The notes under the pieces are model-generated. The model worked only from the letters and a program-made list of their open reading frames with translations. It was not told the origin of the DNA and did no database searches. A program made the translations under genes and the position numbers. From Halolamina sediminis (GTDB taxonomy: Archaea; Halobacteriota; Halobacteria; Halobacteriales; Haloferacaceae), in NCBI RefSeq assembly GCF_001282785.1, contig NZ_CVUA01000001.1:434001-498000 (forward strand): 64,000 bases of DNA. Reading direction: 5' to 3'. Of the stretch, positions 17,730 through 26,139 are shown piece after piece; the stretch's first letter is position 1, and each line of letters begins with the position of its first letter.

Positions 17730-18440
17730 CTACTCCACCGAGTTCCGCAGCGTCCCGATTCCCTCGTACCAGATCTCCACCTCGCTTCCCGGCTCGATCG
17801 TCCCCGGGTTCCCGGGACTCCCGAACGCCACCACGTCGCCGGGGCGGAACGTGAACCGCTCCGAGAGGAACGAGAGCAGCTCGTACGGCCCCCACAGCAT
17901 CAGCTCCGTGTTCGCTTCCTGCCGGCGCTCGCCGTCGATCTCGGTGTACATGTCGATCCCCCGCGGGTCCACGTCCGTCTCGATCCACGGCCCCAGCGGC
18001 CCGGAGCCGTCGAACGCCTTCCGGGAGGTGAGCCCGGGCTGGTCCAGCGCGTCCACGTCGTTCATGATCGTGAACCCCCGAACCACCCCTTCGGCCTCAT
18101 CTGGCGTCAGATCGTGGCAGCGCTCGCCGATCACGGCCGCGAGTTCGCCCGCGTAGGTCACCTCCTGCGAAAAGGTCGGGTACGGGATCGGTTCTTCGTG
18201 GGCGACGACCGACGCCGGCGGCTTGATGAAGAACGTCGGCTGCTCGGGGCGCTCGTACCCCTTCTGGTCGAGCGTCTCCGCGTAGTTCCGGCCGATGCAG
18301 TAGATAGCGGAGGGGTCACACGGCGGCGCGAGCTCCCCGTCCTCGCCGACCACGAAGCGCTCCCCGTCGCGCTCGACCGCGCCGTCGACGTACTCGCCCG
18401 CCACCACGCCGTCGTCGGTCTCGATCCGTGCGAGTCGCAT
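17730..18440 (-). CDS. fumarylacetoacetate hydrolase family protein (second copy)
   Basis: This 236-residue protein is a shorter FAH-fold enzyme: IYCIGRNYAETLDQKG, a central ELAAVIGERC with metal-binding acidic residues, TIMNDVDA..., and GDVVAFGSPGNPGTIEPG near the C terminus. Members act on acylpyruvates, oxaloacetate or related dicarbonyl acids. It is not a close paralogue of the gene at 10627-11448, differing in motif sequence and length. Start is the ATG at 18440; the in-frame upstream residues run into the divergent htpX promoter. Confidence 0.9.
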   Translation of the reverse strand: MRLARIETDDGVVAGEYVDGAVERDGERFVVGEDGELAPPCDPSAIYCIGRNYAETLDQKGYERPEQPTFFIKPPASVVAHEEPIPYPTFSQEVTYAGELAAVIGERCHDLTPDEAEGVVRGFTIMNDVDALDQPGLTSRKAFDGSGPLGPWIETDVDPRGIDMYTEIDGERRQEANTELMLWGPYELLSFLSERFTFRPGDVVAFGSPGNPGTIEPGSEVEIWYEGIGTLRNSVE

Positions 18441-18498
18441 AGGTGGGACTCCGGCGGCGGGCGTATAGGGGTTCGGCTCGCGGGCCGCCAAGGAGAGG

Positions 18499-18504
18499 TT
18501 TAAG
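18499..18504 (+). promoter_or_regulatory. TATA-like box of htpX
   Basis: TTTAAG within GAGGTTTAAGCGC sits 24-29 bases before the htpX ATG at 18528, the spacing of haloarchaeal core promoters. Confidence 0.55.
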
Positions 18505-18527
18505 CGCCCGAACGTTCATTCACCGGT

Positions 18528-19403
18528 ATGGAGTGGAAAGCGGACTGGGGGCTCCGGGCGCGCATGGCCGGCACCATGCTGCTGCTCGGCCTCCTCTACG
18601 TTGTCTTCATCGCTGCGCTCTCGCTGACGGATCTCGGGATGACCGGCATCGTGGTCGTGATGGGGCTGTTCATGGCCGGCCAGTTCCTCTTCAGTGACAA
18701 GCTCGCGCTGCGGAGCATGGGCGCCCGCGAGGTCGACCGCGAGGAGTATCCCGAGCTCCACGCGACGATCGAGCGCCTCTGCCAGCAGGCCGACCTGCCC
18801 AAGCCGACCGTCGCCGTCGCGGACACGGAGATCCCCAACGCGTTCGCGGCCGGGCGATCGAAGAAGAGTGCGACCGTCTGCGTGACCCGGGGGCTGCTGC
18901 GGACGCTCGACGACGAGGAGCTAGAGGGCGTGCTGGCCCACGAACTCGCCCACGTCAAGAACCGCGACGTGATGGTGATGACCATCGCCTCGTTCCTCTC
19001 GACGCTGGCGTTCATGGTCGTCCGGTTCGGCTTCCTGTTCGGCGGTGGCGGCGACCGCGAGGGCGGCGCGCCCGTCCTCGTCGCGGTCGTCGCCTCCTTC
19101 GCCGTCTGGGTGCTCTCGTTCCTGCTGATCCGGCTGCTCTCGCGCTACCGCGAGTTCGCCGCCGACCGCGGCGGCGCGGCGATCACGGGCAAGCCCTCGG
19201 CGCTGGCGTCGGCGCTGATGACGATCGACGGCAGCATGGACCGCGTGCCCGACGAGGACTTACGGGAGAGCGCGGAGATGAACGCCTTCTTCGTCATCCC
19301 GATCAAGTCCGGGTTCGTCGGCAAGCTGTTCCGCACCCACCCGACCACGGAGAACCGTGTCGAGCGTCTGCGCGAGCTCGAACGCGAGATGGAGACGCAG
19401 TAA
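18528..19403 (+). CDS. htpX: HtpX membrane zinc metalloprotease
   Basis: This 291-residue M48-family protease has two N-terminal membrane spans (about 13-33 and 38-55), the catalytic HELAH at residues 138-142, and two further spans after it (about 150-165 and 178-195). The third zinc ligand region EFAADRGGAAI is also seen. HtpX degrades misfolded membrane proteins with its active site facing the cytoplasm. Length and topology are normal for the family. The gene has its own promoter divergent from the FAH gene. Confidence 0.95.
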   Translation: MEWKADWGLRARMAGTMLLLGLLYVVFIAALSLTDLGMTGIVVVMGLFMAGQFLFSDKLALRSMGAREVDREEYPELHATIERLCQQADLPKPTVAVADTEIPNAFAAGRSKKSATVCVTRGLLRTLDDEELEGVLAHELAHVKNRDVMVMTIASFLSTLAFMVVRFGFLFGGGGDREGGAPVLVAVVASFAVWVLSFLLIRLLSRYREFAADRGGAAITGKPSALASALMTIDGSMDRVPDEDLRESAEMNAFFVIPIKSGFVGKLFRTHPTTENRVERLRELEREMETQ

Positions 19404-19643
19404 CCCAGCTCACCAGCGCCAGCAGCCGCGCCGCGAACAGCTCCCGGCCCACCAGCACGACGCCGTCGTGGATCGCCGCCGCACCGAGAACCAGAAACCA
19501 GACCGCAAGCGGTGTCGCGCCGCCGACGAACGTTTCGACCGCCGACTGCTCGGAGAGCACGCTGGCGTAGGTCAGTACCCCCGACAGCGCCGCGTAGGCC
19601 AGCAGCGTGCCGATCTCACCATCTCCGCGATGCCGGAAGCCAT
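19404..19643 (-). pseudogene. probable frameshifted small membrane protein gene
   Basis: On the minus strand a clearly coding-like stretch reads IGTLLAYAALSGVLTYASVL, then TPLAVWFLVLGAAAIHDGVV and ELFAARLLALV, two or three membrane spans, but its frame has no start codon nearby. A good start (ATG 19643, MASGIAEM) lies in another frame about 25 bases before, with a TATA-like TATATC box (about 19661-19668) correctly placed for it. The frames would join with a one-base change near 19620. No in-frame stop occurs before the htpX coding region. Either a frameshift mutation or a sequencing error would explain this; the family is not recognised. Confidence 0.4.
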
Positions 19644-19723
19644 GCCACGGAGCATGCGGTGGGAGAGATATACGTGACGTCCTCGAAAGACGTATGTCGA
19701 GACGCGCCCACAGCTGACCCGAG

Positions 19724-19948
19724 ATGGGCAGGTACGGATCCATCGACTACCCGTCGTTCGTGAAACGCGGCGTCCTGCTCGGCCTCGTCCTCATGTTCGT
19801 GGGCGAGATCGGCGGCTACGCCGCGGAAAACTACGTGTCGGTCCCCGCGTGGGAAGAGACGCTGTTCCTCATCATTGCCGGGGTCGGGCTGCTGGCGTTC
19901 GTCCTCAGCCCGATCCTGTTCGGAATCGTCCTCCCGCTGACGGAGTAG
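19724..19948 (+). CDS. small two-span membrane protein
   Basis: This 74-residue protein begins MGRYGSIDYPSFVKRG and has two hydrophobic segments (about residues 17-33 and 47-71) around a short acidic loop. The GRYG-IDYP start is a pattern I associate with a conserved haloarchaeal membrane protein family of unknown function. It precedes the flavoprotein gene by about 40 bases on the same strand. Confidence 0.75.
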   Translation: MGRYGSIDYPSFVKRGVLLGLVLMFVGEIGGYAAENYVSVPAWEETLFLIIAGVGLLAFVLSPILFGIVLPLTE

Positions 19949-19987
19949 GGGAGTAGCTCTTTTACCCCGACACCCGTCGCGGGGCGT

Positions 19988-21412
19988 ATGCACGTCGTCA
20001 TCATCGGTGCCTACGGCAGCGCCGGCGTCGCCGTCGCCGACGGGCTCGTCGACCGCGTCGGCGAGGAGATCGACCGTCTCACGCTCGTCGACGACGGCGA
20101 GCCCGGCGGCGGGCTCTGCATCCTCCGGGGTTGTATGCCCTCGAAGGAGGTACTCTCGGCGGCGGCCCACCGCTATCAGGCCCGCACGGACCACCGCCTC
20201 GACGGCCCCGCCCACGAGATGGATCTCGACTCGATCGTCGGCACCAAGGACGAGCACGTCCTCGGCTTCGCCGAACACCGCTGCGGGCACGTCCACGACC
20301 TCGCCGAGCGGCCGGGCGTGGAGTTCGTCCACGCGACTGCCCGCCTCGACGGCGCCGACCGCGTGGAACTGTACGAGGGCGGCCCCGAGACGACCCCGAC
20401 GCAGACGCTCGATGCCGACTACGTCGCGGTCTGTACCGGGAGCACGGTGGACGTCCCCGACCTCCCCGGTATCGACGACGTGGACTACATGGACTCGGCG
20501 GACGTGCTCGACGCGACCGACCTCCCGGACTCCGGGGTGGTGATGGGTTTCGGCTACATCGGGTTGGAGATGGTCCCCTACCTCGCGGAGGCGGGCGTCG
20601 ACCTGACCGTGATCGAGCACGACGCGCGCCCGCTCGAGGACGCGCCGCCCGCCTTCGGCGACGAGATACTGGAGTGCTACCGCGAGGAGTTCGGCGTCGA
20701 CGTCCTGACGAACACGGACGAGAAACGACTCGAACCGACCGATGACGGCGGTGTCCGGCTCACCTGTGAGAACGAGACCGGCGAGCGCGTGGTCGAGGCC
20801 GAGGAGCTGTTCCTGTTCACCGGCCGCCGGCCGAACGTCGACGGACTCGGGCTGGAGAGCGCGGGGATCGACGCCGAGCCCGGGTTCGTCGCGGACACGA
20901 TGCAGGCCGTCGACGCGGAGGCGCTGTTCTTCCCGGGCGACGTGAACGGGAAGGAGCCGCTGCTCCACATCGCGAAGGAGCAGGCGCAGCTGGCCGCCGA
21001 GAACGTGCTCGCCCACGCCCGCGGCGAGGTGCTGGAACCGTTCGAGTTCACGCCCCATCGCGTCATGTTCACGGCCGCGGGCGTCTACCCCTACGCCAGG
21101 GTGGGCCACACCGCCGAGACCGCCCGCGAGGCGCTCGACGATCCGATCGTCACCCGGCGCTTGGCAGCCGACGACGGCGTGTTCAAAACGAAAGACGCGC
21201 CGCGCGGACTCGCCGAACTGGTGGTCGCCCGCGACGGGACGGTCGTCGGCTACCAGGGGCTGCACTACCACGCCGACGTGATGGCCAAGCCGATGCAGGT
21301 GATCGTGGAGATGGGACTCGATGCCCGGGAGATCCCCGACCGGGCGTTCCACCCGACGACGCCGGAGATCCTCGACGGCCTGCTCCGCGACGCGACCGCA
21401 CAGCTCGACTAA
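19988..21412 (+). CDS. FAD-dependent pyridine nucleotide-disulfide oxidoreductase
   Basis: This 474-residue protein resembles dihydrolipoamide dehydrogenase and mercuric reductase. It has an N-terminal dinucleotide fold (VVIIGAYGSAG; the middle glycine of GxGxxG is Ala-Tyr-Gly, a variant), the redox-active disulfide CILRGCMPSK near residue 45, a second nucleotide-binding GFGYIGLEM, and the dimerisation-domain signature FHPTTPEI with the active-site histidine near the end. It is not in a 2-oxoacid dehydrogenase operon, so the disulfide substrate is unknown. It converges with the PfkB gene with a four-base overlap. Confidence 0.9.
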   Translation: MHVVIIGAYGSAGVAVADGLVDRVGEEIDRLTLVDDGEPGGGLCILRGCMPSKEVLSAAAHRYQARTDHRLDGPAHEMDLDSIVGTKDEHVLGFAEHRCGHVHDLAERPGVEFVHATARLDGADRVELYEGGPETTPTQTLDADYVAVCTGSTVDVPDLPGIDDVDYMDSADVLDATDLPDSGVVMGFGYIGLEMVPYLAEAGVDLTVIEHDARPLEDAPPAFGDEILECYREEFGVDVLTNTDEKRLEPTDDGGVRLTCENETGERVVEAEELFLFTGRRPNVDGLGLESAGIDAEPGFVADTMQAVDAEALFFPGDVNGKEPLLHIAKEQAQLAAENVLAHARGEVLEPFEFTPHRVMFTAAGVYPYARVGHTAETAREALDDPIVTRRLAADDGVFKTKDAPRGLAELVVARDGTVVGYQGLHYHADVMAKPMQVIVEMGLDAREIPDRAFHPTTPEILDGLLRDATAQLD

Positions 21413-22449
21413 GCGATCCCGCGCTCGTCGAGCCACCCCCGGAGAACTGTCGCAGACGCGGTGTCGCCGGTCGCGACGTAGTGGCTCGCACACGCGTTCC
21501 CGCAGGCCAGCGCAGTCGACCACCCCCAGTCGGCGCCGAGTCCGACCGCCAGCCCGCCGGCGAAGCGGTCGCCGCCGCCGATCTGTCGCCGGTCCTCGAC
21601 GACGGGGTTGTCGACGCGGACGACCCCCTCCCTCGTCGCGGCAAGCGCCTCCTCCTTTCCGTGTTTCACTACCGCGGCGGCGTCGACCGCTTCGCGGATC
21701 GCGAGCACGCGATCCTCGTCGTCGACCGGCGGCGCCGGCGGGTCGGGGAGCGCGGCGGCGACCGCGTGGAGCTCGGTTCGGTTCACCGAGAGCACGACGT
21801 CGACGCTTCTCCCGAGTGCACGGAGCGCCTCTCGGAGTTCGCGGTGATCGCCGAGATCGCTCCCCAGCACGTCGCCGGGGTCGAACACGAACGGGACGCG
21901 CGGAATCGACTCGTTGCCGAGCTCGTGGAACGCCTCGGCCATCCCCGGCGTCGACACCCAGTTCGTGCAGACGACCGCGTCCGTGCCGAACACCGACGAC
22001 AGCGGCGCGGCTGCTCGGAGGTCGTCGAGCGTCCACGCCGAGAGGTCCGACGACGCCTCCACGAGCAGCAGGTCGCTGTCGTCGAAGTCGAGCACGTTCA
22101 CGATCGCCGGCCGCCCCATCGAGACGGTGTCGAACGGGAGGTCGGCGAAGGCGTCCCGGCCCGGTTCGGGGTCGTCGAGGTGGCCGTAGCAGGTCGCGTC
22201 GGCGCCGACTGCGTGGGCCTGCTGGGCAGCGTTGACCGACTGGCCACCGGGCTGGATCGACTCGGGGTCGAGCCCGAACCCCTTCCGGCCGGCGCTCTCG
22301 ACCTCGCGGACGAACGTCCGCCGTCGCTCGACGGGGTCGAGCGCGCCCGCCGAGAGCCGACAGTAGCGGTCGATGCTCCCGTCGGAGAGCGTGCTCACCG
22401 CGGGGGCGGGATCGTCAGCCAGCCGTCGGGCGAGACGCTGGTAGGGCAT
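21409..22449 (-). CDS. PfkB-family carbohydrate/nucleoside kinase
   Basis: This 346-residue protein shows the PfkB layout: an N-terminal GGQSVNAAQQAHAVGA motif and the C-terminal anion hole and base region GGGDRFAGGLAVGLGA, where the Asp is the likely catalytic base. The canonical DTxGAGD is RRQIGGGD here. Members phosphorylate sugars, nucleosides or related alcohols with ATP. The substrate is not evident. I chose ATG 22449 (MPYQRLARRL); an upstream in-frame ATG would add a cysteine-containing extension into the next promoter. Confidence 0.88.
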   Translation of the reverse strand: MPYQRLARRLADDPAPAVSTLSDGSIDRYCRLSAGALDPVERRRTFVREVESAGRKGFGLDPESIQPGGQSVNAAQQAHAVGADATCYGHLDDPEPGRDAFADLPFDTVSMGRPAIVNVLDFDDSDLLLVEASSDLSAWTLDDLRAAAPLSSVFGTDAVVCTNWVSTPGMAEAFHELGNESIPRVPFVFDPGDVLGSDLGDHRELREALRALGRSVDVVLSVNRTELHAVAAALPDPPAPPVDDEDRVLAIREAVDAAAVVKHGKEEALAATREGVVRVDNPVVEDRRQIGGGDRFAGGLAVGLGADWGWSTALACGNACASHYVATGDTASATVLRGWLDERGIA

Positions 22450-22559
22450 GCGAGCGGTTTCGAGCGGAGGGAAGAAGGGCGCTACGCTCGCCCCCGACGG
22501 CTTCTCACGCTCCGGGAACTGACCGACGGCTTTTGAGTACTGACAACAAACATACACGT

Positions 22560-22721
22560 ATGAAAATCCCCGTCAGCAGACTGGGCGTGCTGGGCGTCCT
22601 CGGCGTCTTCGGCGTCCTGACGAACGAGCCGGCGCTGTACGCCCTGTTCGCGTTGTTCGTACTGTTCGCCAGCGACCGGACGCTGACCGTGCCGCTGGGG
22701 GAAACGGAGAACGGCGGGTAG
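22560..22721 (+). CDS. 53-residue membrane protein with GVLGV repeats
   Basis: The frame from ATG 22560 encodes MKIPVSRLGVLGVLGVFGVL, then a second hydrophobic stretch PALYALFALFVLFASD and a short polar end. The glycine-leucine-valine tandem repeat followed by an aromatic span resembles small bacterial and archaeal membrane proteins often annotated DUF3796-like, a comparison from memory. It is divergent from the PfkB gene and converges on the L10e gene. Confidence 0.65.
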   Translation: MKIPVSRLGVLGVLGVFGVLTNEPALYALFALFVLFASDRTLTVPLGETENGG

Positions 22722-22733
22722 CCGCGAGAAGGG

Positions 22734-23264
22734 TTACCGGACGAGTAGGTCCTCACCGCGCTCGACGACGATGCGGCAGGGCGGCGACATCTTGTTGTAG
22801 GCGCGACGGAACGCCTCCTTCACTTCCTCGGCCTGCTCGACCTCGCAGTAGGCCGTGAAGATGTCCTCGCCCTGGTTGATGCGGGCGGCGGTGCCGACCG
22901 GCTTCCCGAACGCCTGCCGCATCCCGTCGGAGACACGGTCGGCGCCGGCGCCGGTCGCCTGCTTGTTCTCGCGGAGCACCTGGTGGGGGAACTTCCGCAG
23001 CACCATCTTGTAGTTGCCCTCGCCGAGCTCCTTGATCAGGTGGCGGTTGGCCGAGAGCCGCGCGGACTCGAGGGAGCCGTGGCGGATCTGCAGCGTCTCC
23101 TCGGGGCGCAGGGAGATCTTGACGGGGTAGTCGTCGGGATCTGCCTGCAGGTCGCCCATGTTGTGCTGGGCGATCTTCGAGCCGGGAATACCGGTGATGT
23201 ACTCTCGCCGGGTGTACGACGGCTTGTCGATCTCCCGGTACATGGAGGCGGGCTTGTCAGACAT
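22734..23264 (-). CDS. rpl10e: 50S ribosomal protein L10e (uL16)
   Basis: This 176-residue protein is the archaeal uL16/L10e: MYREI...[16 protein letters not shown] at the start, [17 protein letters not shown], the [10 protein letters not shown] loop and a C-terminal [14 protein letters not shown]. It sits at the large-subunit tRNA-binding region near the peptidyl transferase centre. The gene is monocistronic here, with its own TATA-like box upstream. Length is typical. Confidence 0.98.
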   Translation of the reverse strand: MSDKPASMYREIDKPSYTRREYITGIPGSKIAQHNMGDLQADPDDYPVKISLRPEETLQIRHGSLESARLSANRHLIKELGEGNYKMVLRKFPHQVLRENKQATGAGADRVSDGMRQAFGKPVGTAARINQGEDIFTAYCEVEQAEEVKEAFRRAYNKMSPPCRIVVERGEDLLVR

Positions 23265-23295
23265 GGCTACTTGGCTGTTCTGAGGCCCAGCCGGC

Positions 23296-23303
23296 GATTA
23301 AAC
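23296..23303 (-). promoter_or_regulatory. TATA-like box of rpl10e
   Basis: On the minus strand GGGTTTAATC lies about 33-39 bases before the L10e ATG at 23264, the only AT-rich stretch in the gap to nucS. Confidence 0.5.
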
Positions 23304-23322
23304 CCTTCGATGCGTCCCCGAG

Positions 23323-24099
23323 TCAGCGCTCGTCGTCCTCGGTTGCCGACGACGGCTCTCCGGCTGCCGCAGCCGAGCCCCCCGCCGGCGGCTCGACGGC
23401 GACGTGTGCGAGTCCCTTCTCGGCCAGCAGCTCCCGGGCACGGTCGGTCACCGAGGGGGCGACGAGGATCCCGCGAACGTCGACGCCGTCGGGCACCTCT
23501 CGCGCCAGCGCCTCGACGTAGCGGCCGAGTTGGCCCGCGGCGTCCGGGCCGACGCGTCGGCGCTTCAGCTCGACGACCACGGGCCGCCCCTCGTCGTCGT
23601 GACCGAACACGTCGACGGGGCCGGCGGCGGTCTCCCGCTCGGTGGCCGCGGGCTCGAACCCCGGCTCCACGAGTTCGGGGTTTTCGAGGATTCGCTGGCG
23701 GAGGTCCTCCTCGCTGCCGTACACGTCGACGGTCCGGCCGCCGGTGACCGGGAGCGCCGACACCTGCTCGACGCGGTCGAAGCGCACGTCGAGCGTCTCG
23801 TCGGGGTTCTCGCGCTCACTGCGCACGCGCAGGCGGCCGTCCCGGACAGCCGCGCGGTGCTCCGACCCCGGGGGCTGCCAGTTCACCGGCGTCCGCTGCT
23901 CGTCGGTGTGGACCAGCGCCGTCCCGTCGGGCTTGAGGATCAGCAGGCGGTCGCCCGGGCCGAGCGAAGAGCTCGCGCGCCCGTCGTACTCCACGGTACA
24001 GCGCCCGAACACGGTGACCAGCTCCCCGCGGTCGAACGCCGCCGACAGCGCCGCCAGCGCGTCGCGGTGGGCGGGGCGGTGGAGAGTGGTCACGCTCAC
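23323..24099 (-). CDS. nucS: endonuclease NucS
   Basis: This 258-residue nuclease acts on mismatched or branched DNA in archaea. The N-terminal DNA-binding/dimerisation domain (FGRCTVEYDGRASS...) is followed by the RecB-like nuclease domain with GPVDVFGHDDEGRPVVVELK (the catalytic Asp/Glu/Lys of the PD-(D/E)xK type) and QLGRYVEAL. The start is the GTG at 24099 (MSVTTLHRP); the in-frame residues before it are arginine/proline-rich. The C-terminal 30 residues are a low-complexity acidic tail. It lies just upstream of rpl10e. Confidence 0.93.
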   Translation of the reverse strand: MSVTTLHRPAHRDALAALSAAFDRGELVTVFGRCTVEYDGRASSSLGPGDRLLILKPDGTALVHTDEQRTPVNWQPPGSEHRAAVRDGRLRVRSERENPDETLDVRFDRVEQVSALPVTGGRTVDVYGSEEDLRQRILENPELVEPGFEPAATERETAAGPVDVFGHDDEGRPVVVELKRRRVGPDAAGQLGRYVEALAREVPDGVDVRGILVAPSVTDRARELLAEKGLAHVAVEPPAGGSAAAAGEPSSATEDDER

Positions 24100-24212
24100 A
24101 TCGACCGTTGGCTGCGGACGGACAAATGGCCGACGGTCCCGCGGATACGTGTCGTTACAGCGTCCCAACGGAAGCCGTAGCACATACAGTCCCCCCGGGG
24201 AAAAGGAGAGGC

Positions 24213-24806
24213 ATGGTCGACCCCATACTCACCTACGTCGCTGGCATCGCGTTCCTCGTCCTGCTGATCGTGCCGGTGCTGTACCTGCTGTACGCCGAGA
24301 CGGACACCGGCGAGGAGGACCCGTCCCCGAGCGAGAGCGTCGTCCGCGGCGCCGGCCCCGTGGCGGAAGCGGGCGGCGACACCGAAGCCGACAGCGCGGA
24401 GGAAGCGGCGGCTGCCGAGGCCGAGCAGACTGATGAGGACGCTACCGAGGACGGTGCGGACGAGGCAGACGAGGAGGACGCTGCTGCTGAGGCCGAAGAA
24501 GCGGAAGCCGACGAATCGGACGACGAGGAGGCTGCCGAAGAGGACGCTGACGAGGAAGCGGGGGACGACGCTGCTGACGACGACGGGGCAGCGGAAGCGG
24601 ACGAGTCGGACGCGGAGGACTCTGCCGAGGAGAATGCTGAGGAGGCGGACGACGAGGAATCCGCTGTTGACGGCGACGAGGCTGCCGAAGCCGACGAATC
24701 GGACGACGAGGAATCCGCCGAGGAGGAGACCGACGAGGCAGACGAAGAGGAACCTACTGAGGAAGAAGCTGACGAGTCGGACGAGGAGACCGACGACGAG
24801 AACTGA
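24213..24806 (+). CDS. membrane protein with extremely acidic repetitive tail
   Basis: This 197-residue protein has one N-terminal membrane span (about residues 5-28, YVAGIAFLVLLIVPVLYLLY) followed by about 165 residues made nearly only of Glu, Asp, Ala, Ser and Thr. The tail contains recurring blocks such as EADESDDEE and ADEEE in irregular order. It has no recognisable domain. It is probably an anchored, highly charged and unfolded polyanion; function is unknown. The ATG at 24213 follows a GGAGAGGC stretch that could serve as a ribosome-binding site. Confidence 0.7.
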   Translation: MVDPILTYVAGIAFLVLLIVPVLYLLYAETDTGEEDPSPSESVVRGAGPVAEAGGDTEADSAEEAAAAEAEQTDEDATEDGADEADEEDAAAEAEEAEADESDDEEAAEEDADEEAGDDAADDDGAAEADESDAEDSAEENAEEADDEESAVDGDEAAEADESDDEESAEEETDEADEEEPTEEEADESDEETDDEN

Positions 24807-24807
24807 G

Positions 24808-25590
24808 CTACCCGTCGAGGAACGACGCGACGCGTTCCCGGCGTTCTGCACTCTCGAACTGTTCCCACCACAGCGACGCCTCGCGCTCCCGTGCGGTCGC
24901 AGGGTCCGGCGCCGCGACGGCGGCGTTGATCGCCCGTTTCGCCCGTTCTCTCGCCGCTGTTCCAACCTCGCCCATCGACGCCACGAGTTCGGCCACGCGC
25001 TCGTCCAGCGATTCTGCCGGGACGACGTCGGTCAGGAGCCCGGCCTCCCGGGCGCGGTCGGCGTCGATGCGCTCGGCGGTGAACACCAACTCCTTCGCGG
25101 TCGACTCGCCCACAGTGTCGACCAGTCGTCGGGTCGCGCCGCCGGTGGGCAGCAGCCCGACCGCGGCGGTCGGGAGCCCGAACGTCGAGTCCTCGCTCGC
25201 GATCCGGAGGTCGCAGTACAGCGCGAGCACCAACCCGCCGCCGACGCAGAAGCCGTCGATCTTCGCGATCACCGGTGCGTGACAGTCGTGGGGGGCTCGA
25301 AATATCTCGTGAAATCGTGCCTGTCGCTCGCGCTGTGTCGGGTCGTGCTCGGCGGTCGGCCCGGCGTACTCCGCGAGGTCGGCGCCGGCGGAGAACGCGT
25401 CCTCGCCAGCGCCCTCGATCACCACCGCGTCGACCGAGCGGTCGCCCTCGATCTCGGCGAACGCCCGGTCGAGGTCGTGCATGACGGCGGTGTTCAGCGC
25501 GTTGTGGGTCGCCGGCCGGTCGATCGTGAGCGTCGCGAGGCCGTCGTCGACGACGGCATCGAGGTGGCGGTAGGGGCCGTACTCGGGCAT
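24808..25590 (-). CDS. enoyl-CoA hydratase/isomerase family protein
   Basis: This 260-residue crotonase-fold protein has the oxyanion-hole motifs EDAFSAGADLAEY (about residue 62) and IDGFCVGGGLVLALYCDLRIA (about 105-120), followed by FGLPTAAVGLLPTGGATRRL. The acidic residues of enoyl-CoA hydratase (the ExxVGLLPxGG type) are partly kept, which fits hydratase or isomerase activity on acyl-CoAs in fatty-acid oxidation. It converges with the acidic-tail gene, leaving no gap. No other beta-oxidation gene is adjacent. Confidence 0.9.
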   Translation of the reverse strand: MPEYGPYRHLDAVVDDGLATLTIDRPATHNALNTAVMHDLDRAFAEIEGDRSVDAVVIEGAGEDAFSAGADLAEYAGPTAEHDPTQRERQARFHEIFRAPHDCHAPVIAKIDGFCVGGGLVLALYCDLRIASEDSTFGLPTAAVGLLPTGGATRRLVDTVGESTAKELVFTAERIDADRAREAGLLTDVVPAESLDERVAELVASMGEVGTAARERAKRAINAAVAAPDPATAREREASLWWEQFESAERRERVASFLDG

Positions 25591-25630
25591 ACTCGGGGGT
25601 GGTCGTGGCGGCGGCAAAGAGCTACCGGGC

Positions 25631-26035
25631 TCAGTCGTCCTGCTCCGGCCGGGTGTACAGCCACGCCCAGGCCACCAGCACGGCCTGAAACGGCAGTCGA
25701 AGCACTGCTGCGGCCCGTACCGCGTCGTCGAACCGATCGGGCACGAGTTCGGGCGCCACGTCGTCGGTAACGGTGTAGACGTTTGCCGGGAACACGGCGA
25801 TCAGGAGTGCGACGATCCCCCACGCCGAGACGCGGCGACTCCGCTCGAACAGGACGCCGGCACCGAGGACCACCTCCGCGATGCCGGAGAGGTGCACCAG
25901 CGCCCTCGGCCGCGGGAACTGTGGCGGCACCACCCGTTCGAACGCCCGCGGCGCGAGGAAGTGGCTCACGCCCGCGACGACGTAGAGCAGGCCCATTACC
26001 GTCCGCAGCGTTCGCCCGCTGTCTGAGTCGCTCAT
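25631..26035 (-). CDS. DoxX-family membrane protein
   Basis: This 134-residue protein has four predicted membrane spans: LRTVMGLLYVVAGVSHFL, LVHLSGIAEVVLGAGVLF, WGIVALLIAVFPANVY and the C-terminal LPFQAVLVAWAWLY. The GVSHFLAP...P.AFERVVPP start and the span pattern fit DoxX/DoxD-like proteins. They are small integral membrane proteins of largely unknown role, sometimes linked to quinone or thiosulfate chemistry. The enoyl-CoA hydratase lies 40 bases downstream on the same strand. Confidence 0.85.
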   Translation of the reverse strand: MSDSDSGRTLRTVMGLLYVVAGVSHFLAPRAFERVVPPQFPRPRALVHLSGIAEVVLGAGVLFERSRRVSAWGIVALLIAVFPANVYTVTDDVAPELVPDRFDDAVRAAAVLRLPFQAVLVAWAWLYTRPEQDD

Positions 26036-26139
26036 CGTTCCCGACTCGGCCGCCGGCAGCAAGAGCGTTCCCCCACGAGAGCGGTGGGATCGCGGCGCTC
26101 TCTCGTCGCTCGGCCCGCGACGGCGGGGTGTGAACGTCG

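Noticed and set aside
19616-22036. 806-codon minus-strand frame opposite the flavoprotein
   Set aside because: Arginine-rich shadow; the plus-strand gene has CxxxxC and nucleotide-binding motifs.
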